A stretch of DNA of 64,000 nt from an uncultured Collinsella sp. (GTDB lineage: Bacteria > Actinomycetota > Coriobacteriia > Coriobacteriales > Coriobacteriaceae), in NCBI GenBank assembly GCA_902497065.1, contig CABVDH010000001.1:1-64000 (forward strand), read 5' to 3'. How positions within the stretch are numbered: position 1 is the stretch's first letter; each line of letters starts with the position of its first letter. Below the pieces are notes generated by a model that saw only the letters and a list, made by a program, of their open reading frames with translations, did no database searches and was not told the DNA's origin. A program made the position numbers and the translations under genes. Positions 25,418 to 33,849 of the stretch are shown one piece after another.

Positions 25418-27382
25418 CTAGTACATCTTTGCGCCGGCGGGGATGGAAGCGTCGAGCTGGATCAGATTGAGACGCTCCTCGCCATCCTCCTCGTGGATGG
25501 CACTGATGAGCATGCCGCAGCTGGGGATGCCCATCATCTTGCGCGGAGGCAGGTTGGTGATGGCGAGCAAGGTCTTGCCGACCAGGTCCTCGGGCTCGTA
25601 ATAAGCGTGAATACCGGAGAGGATGGTGCGGTCGGTACCGGTACCGTCGTCGAGCGTAAAGTTCAGCAGCTTCTTGGACTTCTTGACGGCCTCGCATGCC
25701 TTGACCTTCACAGCGCGGAAATCGCTCTTGGAGAAGGTATCAAAGTCGACGAACTCCTCAAACAGCGGCTCAACGGCGATCTTGGAGTAATCGAGCGTGG
25801 GCTTAAGCGACTTAACGAATGGGCTCGCGGCGTTGCCGGCCTCTGCAGCCTTGGCGGCAGCGGCACCGGACTGGAAACCCTTCTCGGGCTTCATGTGCGG
25901 GAACAGCAGGACGTCGCGGATAGAAGCCTGGTTAGTAAGCAGCATGACCACGCGGTCGATACCAATGCCAATGCCGCCCGCGGGAGGCATACCGTACTCG
26001 AGGGCGCGCACGTAGTCCTCGTCATACTCCATAGCCTCATCGTCGCCGCCGGCCTTCTCGGCCATCTGGGCAGCAAAGCGCTCAGCCTGGTCGACCGGGT
26101 CGTTGAGCTCGGAGAATGCGTTGGCGTACTCGTGGCCGGCGATGACCAGCTCAAAGCGGTGAGTCAAACGCGGGTCGTCCTCAAAACGCTTAGCGAGCGG
26201 GCTGACCTCGATGGGGTAATCGCACACGAAGGTCGGGTTGACGATGGTGTCCTCGCCCAGCTCATCGTAAATCTCGGCGATGATCTTGCCGGCAGTCCAC
26301 TCGGGCTTGATCTCCAGGCCCTTCTCGCGCGCGGCGGCAGCAAGCTCCTCGACCGGCGTGTCGATGGTGACCTGCTTGCCGAGCACGTCGGAGACGATGT
26401 CGGTCATGGGACGGCTGGCCCACTCACCAGAAAGGTCGATGGTCTGGCCCTGGTACTCGATGACCTCGGGGTTGCCGATGGCCTTGTTAGCCGCCTTAAT
26501 GACACCCTGGGCGAGCGCCTTCATGCCCTCGAGGTCTGAGAAGGCACGGTAGGCCTCCATCGTGGTGAACTCGGGGTTGTGGGTAAGGTCCATGCCCTCG
26601 TTACGGAAGATGCGGCCGATCTCGAACACGCGCTCAAAACCACCGACGATGCAGCGCTTGAGATGGAGCTCGGTGGCAATACGCAGGTAGCACTCCTGAT
26701 CGAGCGCGTTGAAGTGGGTAATGAACGGCTTGGCAGTAGCGCCGCCCTGGATGGTCTGCAGGATGGGGGTCTCGACCTCCATGTAGCCGTCGGACTCCAT
26801 AAAGCGACGGAAGGTGGAGAGAATCTGCGAACGCTTACGGAAGGTCTCGCGAACGTCGTCGTTGGCGATCAGGTCGACGTAGCGCTGGCGATAGCGGGTC
26901 TCCTTGTCGGAAAGACCGTGGAACTTCTCGGGCAGCGGACGAACGGCCTTGGAAAGCAGGGTCGCGCTCTTAGGGGCAACGGAAAGCTGACCGCGCTGGG
27001 TGCGCACGACCACGCCGGTCACGCCCAGGATGTCGCCCAGGTCGAGGGCCTTGAGCGTATTCCAGGCAGCCTCGTCCATGTCGTTGATGCGGCAGAACAG
27101 CTGAATCTCGGCAGTCGCATCTCGCACGACGATGAACATGATCTTGCCCTGACCGCGCTTGGTGACCACACGGCCGGCGATCTTCACGACATCCTCGGTG
27201 TCCTCACCATCGGCAAGATCGGCGTACTTAGTCTCGATATCGGCGACGTAGTCCTCAAGCTCAGAGTGCTCAGGATAGGGGTTCTGGCCCGCCTCGAACA
27301 GGGCGGCGCGCTTGGCCAGGCGGGTGGCGCGCTCGTCGTTGAGCGTCGATGCCTGATCGGCGGCGTTCTGGTTCTCTGCCAT
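25418..27382 (-). CDS. lysS: Lysyl-tRNA synthetase (class II) with C-terminal tRNA-binding domain
   Basis: 654 aa. The OB-fold anticodon domain (about 60-165) is followed by the class II catalytic core with motif 2 (FRNEGMDLTHNPEFT) and motif 3 (GIGIGIDRVVMLLT). After the normal end of LysRS (FPHMKPE, about residue 500) comes a linker. An extra domain of about 110 residues follows (DFRAVKVKACEAVKKSKKLL ... ITNLPPRKMMGIPSCGM), the Trbp111/EMAPII-like fold usually found on MetRS. The extra domain should raise tRNA affinity. GAGGAG precedes the start. Confidence 0.93.
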   Translation of the reverse strand: MAENQNAADQASTLNDERATRLAKRAALFEAGQNPYPEHSELEDYVADIETKYADLADGEDTEDVVKIAGRVVTKRGQGKIMFIVVRDATAEIQLFCRINDMDEAAWNTLKALDLGDILGVTGVVVRTQRGQLSVAPKSATLLSKAVRPLPEKFHGLSDKETRYRQRYVDLIANDDVRETFRKRSQILSTFRRFMESDGYMEVETPILQTIQGGATAKPFITHFNALDQECYLRIATELHLKRCIVGGFERVFEIGRIFRNEGMDLTHNPEFTTMEAYRAFSDLEGMKALAQGVIKAANKAIGNPEVIEYQGQTIDLSGEWASRPMTDIVSDVLGKQVTIDTPVEELAAAAREKGLEIKPEWTAGKIIAEIYDELGEDTIVNPTFVCDYPIEVSPLAKRFEDDPRLTHRFELVIAGHEYANAFSELNDPVDQAERFAAQMAEKAGGDDEAMEYDEDYVRALEYGMPPAGGIGIGIDRVVMLLTNQASIRDVLLFPHMKPEKGFQSGAAAAKAAEAGNAASPFVKSLKPTLDYSKIAVEPLFEEFVDFDTFSKSDFRAVKVKACEAVKKSKKLLNFTLDDGTGTDRTILSGIHAYYEPEDLVGKTLLAITNLPPRKMMGIPSCGMLISAIHEEDGEERLNLIQLDASIPAGAKMY

Positions 27383-27400
27383 AAGTTAGCTCCTCAAACT

Positions 27401-27433
27401 AAAACGCTCCCCAGGATTCGGTCCCAGGGAGCG
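27401..27433 (-). terminator. Terminator or attenuator between greA and lysS
   Basis: On the minus strand CGCTCCC (27433-27427) pairs with GGGAGCG (27411-27405), followed by TTTTAG. It lies 28 nt past the greA stop and 18 nt before the lysS start, so it could end greA mRNA or attenuate lysS. Confidence 0.7.
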
Positions 27434-27461
27434 AAAACATACCTTTACGCGGGACCGTGGT

Positions 27462-27932
27462 CTAGCGTGCGATCTTGGCGATGGTGTAGACGCGAGTCTT
27501 GCCGGAAGGCGTAACGACCTCGACGGAATCACCCTCGCCGTGACCGATGATGGCGTGACCGACCGGAGACTCGTTGGAGATCTTGTGCTCGAGCGAGTTG
27601 GTCTCGGTGGTACCAACGAGCGTGACTTCCATGACCTCGCCGTTGGGATCAATCAGCGAAACGGTGGAACCGATGGAGACGGTCAGATCGCCCGTGGTGG
27701 CAGCAACCTGAGCGTTGGCAAGAATGGCCTGGATCTCGGCGATACGAGCAGCATTCTGGGCCTGCTTGTCCTTGGCGGCATCGTACTCGGAGTTCTCCGA
27801 AAGGTCGCCGAACGCGCGGGCTTCCTTGATGTCCTCGACGATCTCCTTGGCGTAATCGCCCTCACGCCAGGCGAGCTCCTCGACGAGCTTCTGGCGGCCC
27901 TCAGCGGTCAGTACGATCTGGCTTGCGTCCAT
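27462..27932 (-). CDS. greA: Transcription elongation factor GreA
   Basis: 156 aa, the standard size. The N-terminal coiled coil carries the acidic tip ARAFGDLSENSEYDAAKD, whose acidic residues reach the RNA polymerase active site to stimulate transcript cleavage. The C-terminal FKBP-like domain contains SNESPVGHAIIGH. The ATG at 27932 follows GGGGAG. An in-frame start 10 codons upstream is less likely. Confidence 0.95.
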   Translation of the reverse strand: MDASQIVLTAEGRQKLVEELAWREGDYAKEIVEDIKEARAFGDLSENSEYDAAKDKQAQNAARIAEIQAILANAQVAATTGDLTVSIGSTVSLIDPNGEVMEVTLVGTTETNSLEHKISNESPVGHAIIGHGEGDSVEVVTPSGKTRVYTIAKIAR

Positions 27933-27980
27933 ACGGATATCTCCCCAACTCTGATCAAACAATCAACTGTCAACAAAACG

Positions 27981-28013
27981 AAAAAGACCGGCTAGCCTGC
28001 GGGCAAGCCGGTC
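27981..28013 (-). terminator. Intrinsic terminator of tatA
   Basis: On the minus strand GACCGGCT (28013-28006) pairs with AGCCGGTC (27993-27986), followed by TTTTTCG. It lies 26 nt past the tatA stop. Confidence 0.88.
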
Positions 28014-28038
28014 AGGTGCTCACCCCAAAGGGATGGGA

Positions 28039-28314
28039 CTACTCTGCGTCCGCGTCGCTGTCCTCTGCCTGCTTCTTCTTGGCAGCAGCGAGCTTGGCCT
28101 CGAGCTCAGCGATCTCCTTGTCCTCCTCGGACTGCTCGACCACGACCTCCTCGGCCTGCTTGGTCTCGGCCTTATCGTCGCCCTCCATACCCTCGCGGAT
28201 ATTCTTGACGGTAGAGCCGAGGGACTTGCCGAGCTTCGGCAGGTTCTTGGGCCCGAAGATAATCAGGACAACGACGAGAATAATGATGAGCTCAGGAGCC
28301 CTCAGTCCAAACAT
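28039..28314 (-). CDS. tatA: Sec-independent translocase subunit TatA/TatE
   Basis: 91 aa. The short N-terminal transmembrane helix (LRAPELIIILVVVLIIFGP) with its FGP hinge is followed by the amphipathic helix KNLPKLGKSLGSTVKNIREG. The C-terminal tail is highly charged and Glu/Lys-rich. This is the pore-forming Tat component that assembles on TatC with a folded substrate. The ATG at 28314 has GGAGG 5 nt upstream; sequence further upstream in frame is the tRNA-Pro region. No tatC is in the window. Confidence 0.92.
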   Translation of the reverse strand: MFGLRAPELIIILVVVLIIFGPKNLPKLGKSLGSTVKNIREGMEGDDKAETKQAEEVVVEQSEEDKEIAELEAKLAAAKKKQAEDSDADAE

Positions 28315-28387
28315 GTAGACCTCCACAATACAGCGAGACAAGCTCGAATGAGTATACCGCGGGTATCGCGGTATCACAACACTAGCT

Positions 28388-28415
28388 AAAAAAAGGGACC
28401 GCAAGAAGCGGTCCC
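28388..28415 (-). terminator. Intrinsic terminator of tRNA-Pro
   Basis: On the minus strand GGGACCGC (28415-28408) pairs with GCGGTCCC (28402-28395), followed by seven T. It lies 11 nt past the tRNA. Confidence 0.92.
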
Positions 28416-28426
28416 TCCTCATGCTC

Positions 28427-28503
28427 TGGTCGGGTTGACTGGATTTGAACCAGCGACCCCTGCGTCCCGAACGCAGTGCTCTACCAAACTGAGCCACAAC
28501 CCG
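28427..28503 (-). tRNA. tRNA-Pro (CGG anticodon)
   Basis: A 77-nt cloverleaf with acceptor CGGGTTG/CAACCCG, discriminator A and encoded CCA. The anticodon arm CTGCG-TTCGGGA-CGCAG gives anticodon CGG. The T loop GGTTCAAATCC is canonical. Confidence 0.95.
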
Positions 28504-28552
28504 TTAGCTCGACTATAGTAACAAAGATTTTCGCCGCGTGCTAGAGAAATTT

Positions 28553-29449
28553 TTATTTCTTTGGCGCGTCGATTTGAACCGTGTTGGGAATAAACTCAGT
28601 CGCGCAGGCCCACCAGCCATTTTGCTGGGCAGCATCGGCAAGCCTTTCGACCGTGGCAGCGGTGTCGCAAATGGCAAACGAGCAGGCACCCGATCCGCAC
28701 ACATCTACAGCAACGGTTCCGTCCTGTTTACGCAGCCAGTCGAGGACCGTTTGAATCTGCGACTCCATCTGTGCGGAAATGACACCCAGATTGTTATGGA
28801 TGAGTGCATATGCCGTCTCGGCATCACCAGCACGCAAGGCAGAAGCTATCGCGCCGGGCTTGTCCGCAGGCACCGGGGCCTCGTCAAAACGTCGATAGGC
28901 TTCAATTGTCGAAACGCTTGCCTCGCGCGGCTTGACCAGCACGACGGGCGTCGCGGGCAGCGCGGGGTACTCAGTTGCCAGCACGTCTCCCCCACCTACG
29001 TAGAACGCAGGGCTCGCGTGCAAAAAGAACGGGACGTCAGCACCAATGCCCCGCGCAATGTCGTCGAGCGCGGGGTCGGTGCGATCAATGCCCCAGAGCT
29101 CCGCCAAGGCGACAATGACCGCGGCCGCATCCGTCGAGGGGCCGCCCAAGCCGGCGCACAATGGAATGCGCTTCTCAATCGTCACGCAGATGTTTGCCTC
29201 GCGACCATAATGATCGGCCATAGCAGCCGCAGCCCGATACGCCGTATTCTTTTGCATGGGAAAATCTGATGCCGGAACCGTCTGAACGGTCAGCGCCTGC
29301 GCCGGCGTGACCGTCACGGTATCGGAAAGACCGACGGCTGCCATCAGGGAATCGACCCTGTGGTAGCCGCGGTCATCGCGCTCGGTATGAACCCCCAGGT
29401 AGAGGTTAATCTTTGCCGGCGCGGAAAGAGTCAGGGACCGATCGGTCAC
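28553..29449 (-). CDS. ispE: 4-diphosphocytidyl-2-C-methyl-D-erythritol kinase
   Basis: 298 aa GHMP-family kinase phosphorylating CDP-ME, the MEP-pathway step between IspD and IspF. N-terminal APAKINLYLGV is the family start. The ATP-binding motif is PLCAGLGGPSTDAA (position 3 of the GLGGxS motif is Pro-Ser rather than Gly-Ser). CGSGACSF is the C-terminal GHMP motif. The GTG start lies 2 nt after the veg stop with GAGGAG upstream, so the two are coupled. The veg-ispE neighbourhood is the same as in Bacillus. Confidence 0.95.
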   Translation of the reverse strand: MTDRSLTLSAPAKINLYLGVHTERDDRGYHRVDSLMAAVGLSDTVTVTPAQALTVQTVPASDFPMQKNTAYRAAAAMADHYGREANICVTIEKRIPLCAGLGGPSTDAAAVIVALAELWGIDRTDPALDDIARGIGADVPFFLHASPAFYVGGGDVLATEYPALPATPVVLVKPREASVSTIEAYRRFDEAPVPADKPGAIASALRAGDAETAYALIHNNLGVISAQMESQIQTVLDWLRKQDGTVAVDVCGSGACSFAICDTAATVERLADAAQQNGWWACATEFIPNTVQIDAPKK

Positions 29450-29451
29450 CG

Positions 29452-29748
29452 TTAGTGCTCCTCGAGCTGATTGCCGAGCGGGGTAAAGATATGCTCGCCG
29501 CTCTCAGGGTCGAACAGCTCGACCTGACCGGTGAGCACATCGATATACTGGTAGGACTGACGCGACTTGCGGCCGCGACGCTCGTCGACCTCGACAATGA
29601 AGACGGCCGGGTGGACGCTCTTGATGGTGCCCATGCGCTCGACGACGCGGGTACGGCCCATGTTGGCCTTAACCTTGACGCGATCGCCCACCATATCGGT
29701 CAGCTTCTCGTGGATGTCGTCGACGTGATTGACTTCCATCTCTTCCAT
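29452..29748 (-). CDS. veg: Veg family protein
   Basis: 98 aa, matching the Veg (DUF1021) family in length and in blocks such as VGDRVKVKANMGRTRVVERM and YQYIDVLTGQVELF. It is a small soluble protein linked in Bacillus to biofilm regulation and spore outgrowth, with no known biochemical activity. The ATG at 29748 was chosen for GGAGG upstream. It is directly followed by ispE. Confidence 0.88.
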   Translation of the reverse strand: MEEMEVNHVDDIHEKLTDMVGDRVKVKANMGRTRVVERMGTIKSVHPAVFIVEVDERRGRKSRQSYQYIDVLTGQVELFDPESGEHIFTPLGNQLEEH

Positions 29749-29878
29749 GAACAGGGCCTCCAGAAGGTGCAATTCAAAAAGGGGATAATACCCCTAAGAT
29801 AGACAAAACTCTAATACTATAGCACCCCGCTGTTGCCATACGCAAGTAGCTAAAAAAGCCCGCTCCCAAATTGACTAC

Positions 29879-30325
29879 TTACAGACTATCGGTGTCCAAG
29901 ACGATGGTGAATGGGCCGTCGTTGACAAGATCGACTTTCATATCGGCGCCAAAGATGCCGTGCGCCACGTGTTCGACATCTTGGCGAACGAGCGTCAGGA
30001 AGTACTCGTAGAGCTCGTTGGCGACATCGGGGGCGCCGGCATCCGTAAACGATGGGCGGCGACCGTGGCGGCAGTCGGCGAACAGCGTGAACTGCGACAC
30101 CACGAGCACCTCGCCGTCGACATCGGCAAGCGCCAAGTTGGTCTTGCCGTTCTCGTCCTCGTTGATACGCAGCCCGCGGAGCTTGCCCCACAGCTTGTCG
30201 GCCTCGGCACGCGTATCGCCATGGCCCACACCCAGCAGCACCAGGTAGCCGCGTCCAATGCGGCCCACGCACTCGCCGTCGACCGTCACGCCGGCGTTGA
30301 GCACGCGCTGCACCACCGCACGCAC
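29879..30325 (-). CDS. dtd: D-aminoacyl-tRNA deacylase
   Basis: 148 aa. It hydrolyses D-amino acids (and Gly from tRNA-Ala) from mischarged tRNA. The catalytic SQFTLFADCRHGRRPSF (SQxT motif) and C-terminal NDGPFT (cross-subunit Gly-Pro motif) are both present, with MRAVVQRV at the start. The GTG start overlaps the end of rdgB's GAGGAGTAG, which supplies its ribosome site, so it is coupled to rdgB. Confidence 0.95.
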   Translation of the reverse strand: MRAVVQRVLNAGVTVDGECVGRIGRGYLVLLGVGHGDTRAEADKLWGKLRGLRINEDENGKTNLALADVDGEVLVVSQFTLFADCRHGRRPSFTDAGAPDVANELYEYFLTLVRQDVEHVAHGIFGADMKVDLVNDGPFTIVLDTDSL

Positions 30326-30328
30326 GGT

Positions 30329-30970
30329 CTACTCCTCGCCCGTCAGCTTGGCGGACAGATGCTCGAGCGCATGGAAACGATGGCTGATGGCGTTCTTCTC
30401 GTCCGCCGTCAGCTCGGCCATGGTCTTGCCCGGCGTGTCGACCGGCAGGAACAGCGGGTCGTAGCCAAAGCCGTGATCGCCGCGGCCCTCGTGCGCGATA
30501 ACGCCCTCGCAGGCGCCCTCGCCATAGGTGACCAAACCGTCCGTGTCGATGAGCGCAACGACGCTCATAAAGCGCGCGGTGCGATCCTCGTCGGCCACGC
30601 CTTCCAGGTTAACGAGCAGCTTGGCGTTGTTGGCGGCATCGTCGCCGTGCACGCCCGCATAGCGCGCGCTATACACGCCCGGCTCGCCGTCCAGGGCATC
30701 AACGACCAAGCCCGAATCGTCGGCAATGGCCATAAGACCCGTCTCCTCGACCGCAGCCTGCGCCTTGATGATGGCGTTCTCCAAAAACGTCGTGCCGTTT
30801 TCCTCGGGGTCCTCAAAATCGCCCAGCTGGCCGAGCGCCACAAAGCGCACCTCGGGCATGACCTTGCCCAAAATGGCCTCGATCTCGGTGAGCTTATGGG
30901 CGTTGCCCGTTGCCACGACGATGGTCGCCGCCGGGTCGAGGGTGTCGATGTCAATCTTCTCAAGTGCCAT
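30329..30970 (-). CDS. rdgB: XTP/dITP pyrophosphatase, RdgB/HAM1 family
   Basis: 213 aa housecleaning enzyme hydrolysing non-canonical purine triphosphates. The family signatures are ATGNAHKLTEI near the N-terminus, DDSGLVVDALDGEPGVYSAR in the middle and GFGYDPLF / AISHR toward the C-terminus. AAGGAGG precedes the start. It follows rph on the same strand and is coupled to dtd. Confidence 0.95.
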   Translation of the reverse strand: MALEKIDIDTLDPAATIVVATGNAHKLTEIEAILGKVMPEVRFVALGQLGDFEDPEENGTTFLENAIIKAQAAVEETGLMAIADDSGLVVDALDGEPGVYSARYAGVHGDDAANNAKLLVNLEGVADEDRTARFMSVVALIDTDGLVTYGEGACEGVIAHEGRGDHGFGYDPLFLPVDTPGKTMAELTADEKNAISHRFHALEHLSAKLTGEE

Positions 30971-31078
30971 GACTGGCCTCCTTGTCTCTAAAGCAATGCC
31001 GAGCCGCGGGCAACGAGGGACTCCGCCTCTCCCCTCTCAATCAACGGCAGTCTTGTGTCCAGACGTCTCCACAGGTAA

Positions 31079-31115
31079 AACCTACCAAAATAAACCTGTC
31101 CCTTTTTGGCAGGTT
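31079..31115 (-). repeat. Stop-codon-embedded hairpin (GGGACAGG core), after rph
   Basis: On the minus strand the TAA stop of rph supplies the first bases of the stem AACCTGCCAAAA, which pairs with TTTTGGTAGGTT. The loop carries AGGGACAGG. Confidence 0.85.
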
Positions 31116-31839
31116 AGGCGATGGCTTGGCGCTGAAGCTCGATGAGCTCAGCGATACCCTTGTCGCCCAGGTCGAGCAGGGCGTTGAGGCGTTTGCGGTC
31201 GAAGGGCGCCTGCTCGCCGGTACCCTGGAGCTCGATCATCTCACCGGTGTCGGTGGCGACGAGGTTCATGTCGACCTCGGCATGGCTGTCCTCGGAATAA
31301 TCGAGGTCAAGCAGCGTATTGCCGTCGACAACGCCCATGGAGATGGCAGCCACCTGGCCGATAAGCGGGATGCGCTCGATCTTGCCCGCCTCGACCCACA
31401 TGGCGAGGGCGTCGTGCAGCGCCACCCAGGCGCCGGTGATGCTCGCTGTACGCGTGCCGCCATCGGCCTGAATCACATCGCAGTCAACGGTGACGGTGTA
31501 CTCGCCGAGCGCCTTCATGTTGACGACGGTACGCAGGCTGCGGCCAATGAGGCGCTCGATCTCCATGGAGCGACCCTTGCGGTTGGCGTGCTCGCGCTTG
31601 CAGCGCTTGCCGGTCGACGCCGGCAGCATGGCGTATTCCGCGGTCACCCAGCCGGCCTTAGCTCCTTTTCGCCAGCCCGGCACGCCCTCCTCGATAGTGG
31701 CGGCACACAGCACGCGCGTGTCGCCGAACTCGGCCAAACACGAGCCGTGGGCGTGCTTCATGACACCACGGGTGAGCTTAACGGGGCGCAACTCGTTGGC
31801 GGCGCGACCGTTGGCGCGGTTGACCTGCATGTACTCCAT
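31114..31839 (-). CDS. rph: Ribonuclease PH
   Basis: 241 aa phosphorolytic exoribonuclease trimming tRNA 3' ends. Family blocks are GSCLAEFGDTRVLCAATIEE, the phosphate-binding GRSMEIERLIGRSLR and the catalytic DCDVIQADGGTRTASITGA. The start has AAAGGA upstream. It lies upstream of rdgB-dtd and downstream of murI. A hairpin element begins within its stop codon. Confidence 0.96.
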   Translation of the reverse strand: MEYMQVNRANGRAANELRPVKLTRGVMKHAHGSCLAEFGDTRVLCAATIEEGVPGWRKGAKAGWVTAEYAMLPASTGKRCKREHANRKGRSMEIERLIGRSLRTVVNMKALGEYTVTVDCDVIQADGGTRTASITGAWVALHDALAMWVEAGKIERIPLIGQVAAISMGVVDGNTLLDLDYSEDSHAEVDMNLVATDTGEMIELQGTGEQAPFDRKRLNALLDLGDKGIAELIELQRQAIA

Positions 31840-31894
31840 AGAAATTTCCTTTCGGCAAAAGATGAAAGTGAGCCTTTGGTCGGTGACCTTGTAT

Positions 31895-32779
31895 CTATTT
31901 CAGCTCATCGATATCGATATGTTCGATGCTCTTGAGCGGCTGACCAAAGATAAAGCTACCCGCCACCGCAAACTCGGCAATGTTATCGGCCGTCGTGGCA
32001 AAACGATGCTGCGGCTCGGCGGCGTCGCCCGCCAGCTGCTCGCGGCGCGTGAGGATATCGGTCAGCTCGCGTGTGGTCTCCTCGGCGGAACTCACGACGC
32101 GCACCCCAGGCCCCAGCGCATGGCGGATAGGTCCCACCAACAGCGGAAAATGCGTACAGCCGAGCACCACGGTATCGATACCGTGGTCGCGCAGCGGCTC
32201 AACCGTGGCACCCACCAGCGCACGCACGGCAGGCGTATCGAAGATGTCCTCGTTCTCAAGCCACTGTTCCTGCAGATGTGCACCCGAGGCGAGCTCGTGT
32301 TCGACAACCTCGACAAAGCTCGAGGCAGGACAGCCGTATACATCGACACCGGCATCCAGGTCCTGAATGGCGCGCGTGTAGGCGCCCGAGCGAATAGTGA
32401 GGTTGGTGGCGAGCACGCCCACGCGACGCGTACGCGTGCTGTTGATTGCCGCACGGGCACCCGGCGCGATCACACCGATCACGGGAACGTCGAGCACCTG
32501 CTGGGCCAGACGCAAGGCCGCAGCGGTCGCCGTGTTGCAGGCGATGACCATAATCTTGACGTCGTGCTTCGAAAGCCAACGACCCGCCTGCAACGCAAAC
32601 GAGCGCACTTCATCCTCGGTGCGCGTGCCGTAGGGGCAGCGCTTGGTGTCGCCAAAGTAGTAGACGGACTCGTGCGGCAGCGCCGTCGCGATCGCGCGCG
32701 CAACCGTCAGACCGCCCAAACCAGAATCGAACACGCCAATCGGGCGCGTGTCGCCTGCCGGATTCTCGATATCGGACAT
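31895..32779 (-). CDS. murI: Glutamate racemase
   Basis: 294 aa. It makes D-Glu for peptidoglycan. The two catalytic cysteines are in VIACNTATAAAL and VLGCTHFPLL, and GVFDSGLGGLTV marks the N-terminus. The start has GGTGAGG upstream. It sits between a HAD phosphatase and rph-rdgB-dtd, the conserved murI-rph-rdgB order. Confidence 0.96.
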   Translation of the reverse strand: MSDIENPAGDTRPIGVFDSGLGGLTVARAIATALPHESVYYFGDTKRCPYGTRTEDEVRSFALQAGRWLSKHDVKIMVIACNTATAAALRLAQQVLDVPVIGVIAPGARAAINSTRTRRVGVLATNLTIRSGAYTRAIQDLDAGVDVYGCPASSFVEVVEHELASGAHLQEQWLENEDIFDTPAVRALVGATVEPLRDHGIDTVVLGCTHFPLLVGPIRHALGPGVRVVSSAEETTRELTDILTRREQLAGDAAEPQHRFATTADNIAEFAVAGSFIFGQPLKSIEHIDIDELK

Positions 32780-32830
32780 TACCTCACCAGTCTCTCTCGA
32801 AAAGACATGTCCAAGTGCGGCGACGCCGCG

Positions 32831-33742
32831 CTACGAACGCGCCGCGACCAGCAGCTCTGCCGTCGCCGCCCAACCGTCGACAATTTTGCCTCGCGTAACG
32901 AAAGCGTTCTCGCAAGCAGCCAGGAACTCGGGCGCGCCGGCGCTCGTCAGGCCATTCTCGACCAGGCAGAACGTGCCCACGTGATCGGCCATGTAGAAGT
33001 CGGACTCGGAGTCGCCGAGCGCCAACGTCTCCTCGCGCTCGATCCCCAGGTGCTCGCAGAAGCGCGCAATGGCGACGCCTTTGTTGAGGCCCGCGGGGTT
33101 GATGTTGAATGCGCGACCGTCCTCGACGCGATCGAGCTCGAGCGTCGTCGGCTTGGACAGATGCGTCAGGTGACCGTTGCAGGCCCACACCAGGCCGCAG
33201 CCGGCCTCGTCCAGGATGGCCTGAACCTCATCGTCGGGCACATCGCCGCGCATGCCGACGGTGACCTCACGGTATTTGTAGCCGGTCGACATGTCGTTGT
33301 GATACTCGATCTTGTGCGGCCAGCGGGCGAGGATCTTCTCGCACACGCCGGTCTGTTCGATCACCTGGTGCGGCGTGAGGCCGCAGGCGGGGTCGTAAGG
33401 CATGTCGCCGGTCAGATACTCCCAATCGTTGGCTTTGAGGTCGTACATGACCAGGCCGCCCATCTCGCCGATGTAGGAGTTGAGGCCGAGCACGCGCGCG
33501 TCCTCGTGGATCATGGTACGGTTGCGGCCCGAGGTGGGAACCACCTGAATACCAGCGCGAGCGAGCGCCACGACGGCCTCGACGAGTTTGGTCGAGGGGT
33601 TGCCGTCGTTGTCGCGTAGCACGCACGAGCCGGGTGCGAGCATCGTGGCATCCAGGTCGGTAAAGACGTACTTGACCTTGGCCAAGCGCTCGCGCATCTC
33701 GCCCGAAAGCTCAGCGACGGTCGGCAGGGTATTGTGGGACAT
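32831..33742 (-). CDS. HAD-superfamily (Cof/IIB-like) phosphatase
   Basis: 303 aa. HAD motif I is FTDLDATML (the two Asp are nucleophile and acid/base), motif II is PTSGRN, the motif III Lys is probably in GLNKGVA, and motif IV is LALGDSESDFYMAD. A large C2-type cap lies between motifs II and III. It probably dephosphorylates a sugar phosphate or nucleotide, but the substrate cannot be assigned. The ATG at 33742 follows GGAG; an upstream in-frame start would add 14 residues. Confidence 0.87.
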   Translation of the reverse strand: MSHNTLPTVAELSGEMRERLAKVKYVFTDLDATMLAPGSCVLRDNDGNPSTKLVEAVVALARAGIQVVPTSGRNRTMIHEDARVLGLNSYIGEMGGLVMYDLKANDWEYLTGDMPYDPACGLTPHQVIEQTGVCEKILARWPHKIEYHNDMSTGYKYREVTVGMRGDVPDDEVQAILDEAGCGLVWACNGHLTHLSKPTTLELDRVEDGRAFNINPAGLNKGVAIARFCEHLGIEREETLALGDSESDFYMADHVGTFCLVENGLTSAGAPEFLAACENAFVTRGKIVDGWAATAELLVAARS

Positions 33743-33849
33743 GGTTACTCCGTTTACGTAGAAGGGTTTGGACTTGGACGGCATGTTTTGATTGAGGGAA
33801 CACGCTTATGGCGACAGCGCACTCAGGGCGCCGCCGCCATCATGGTTCA

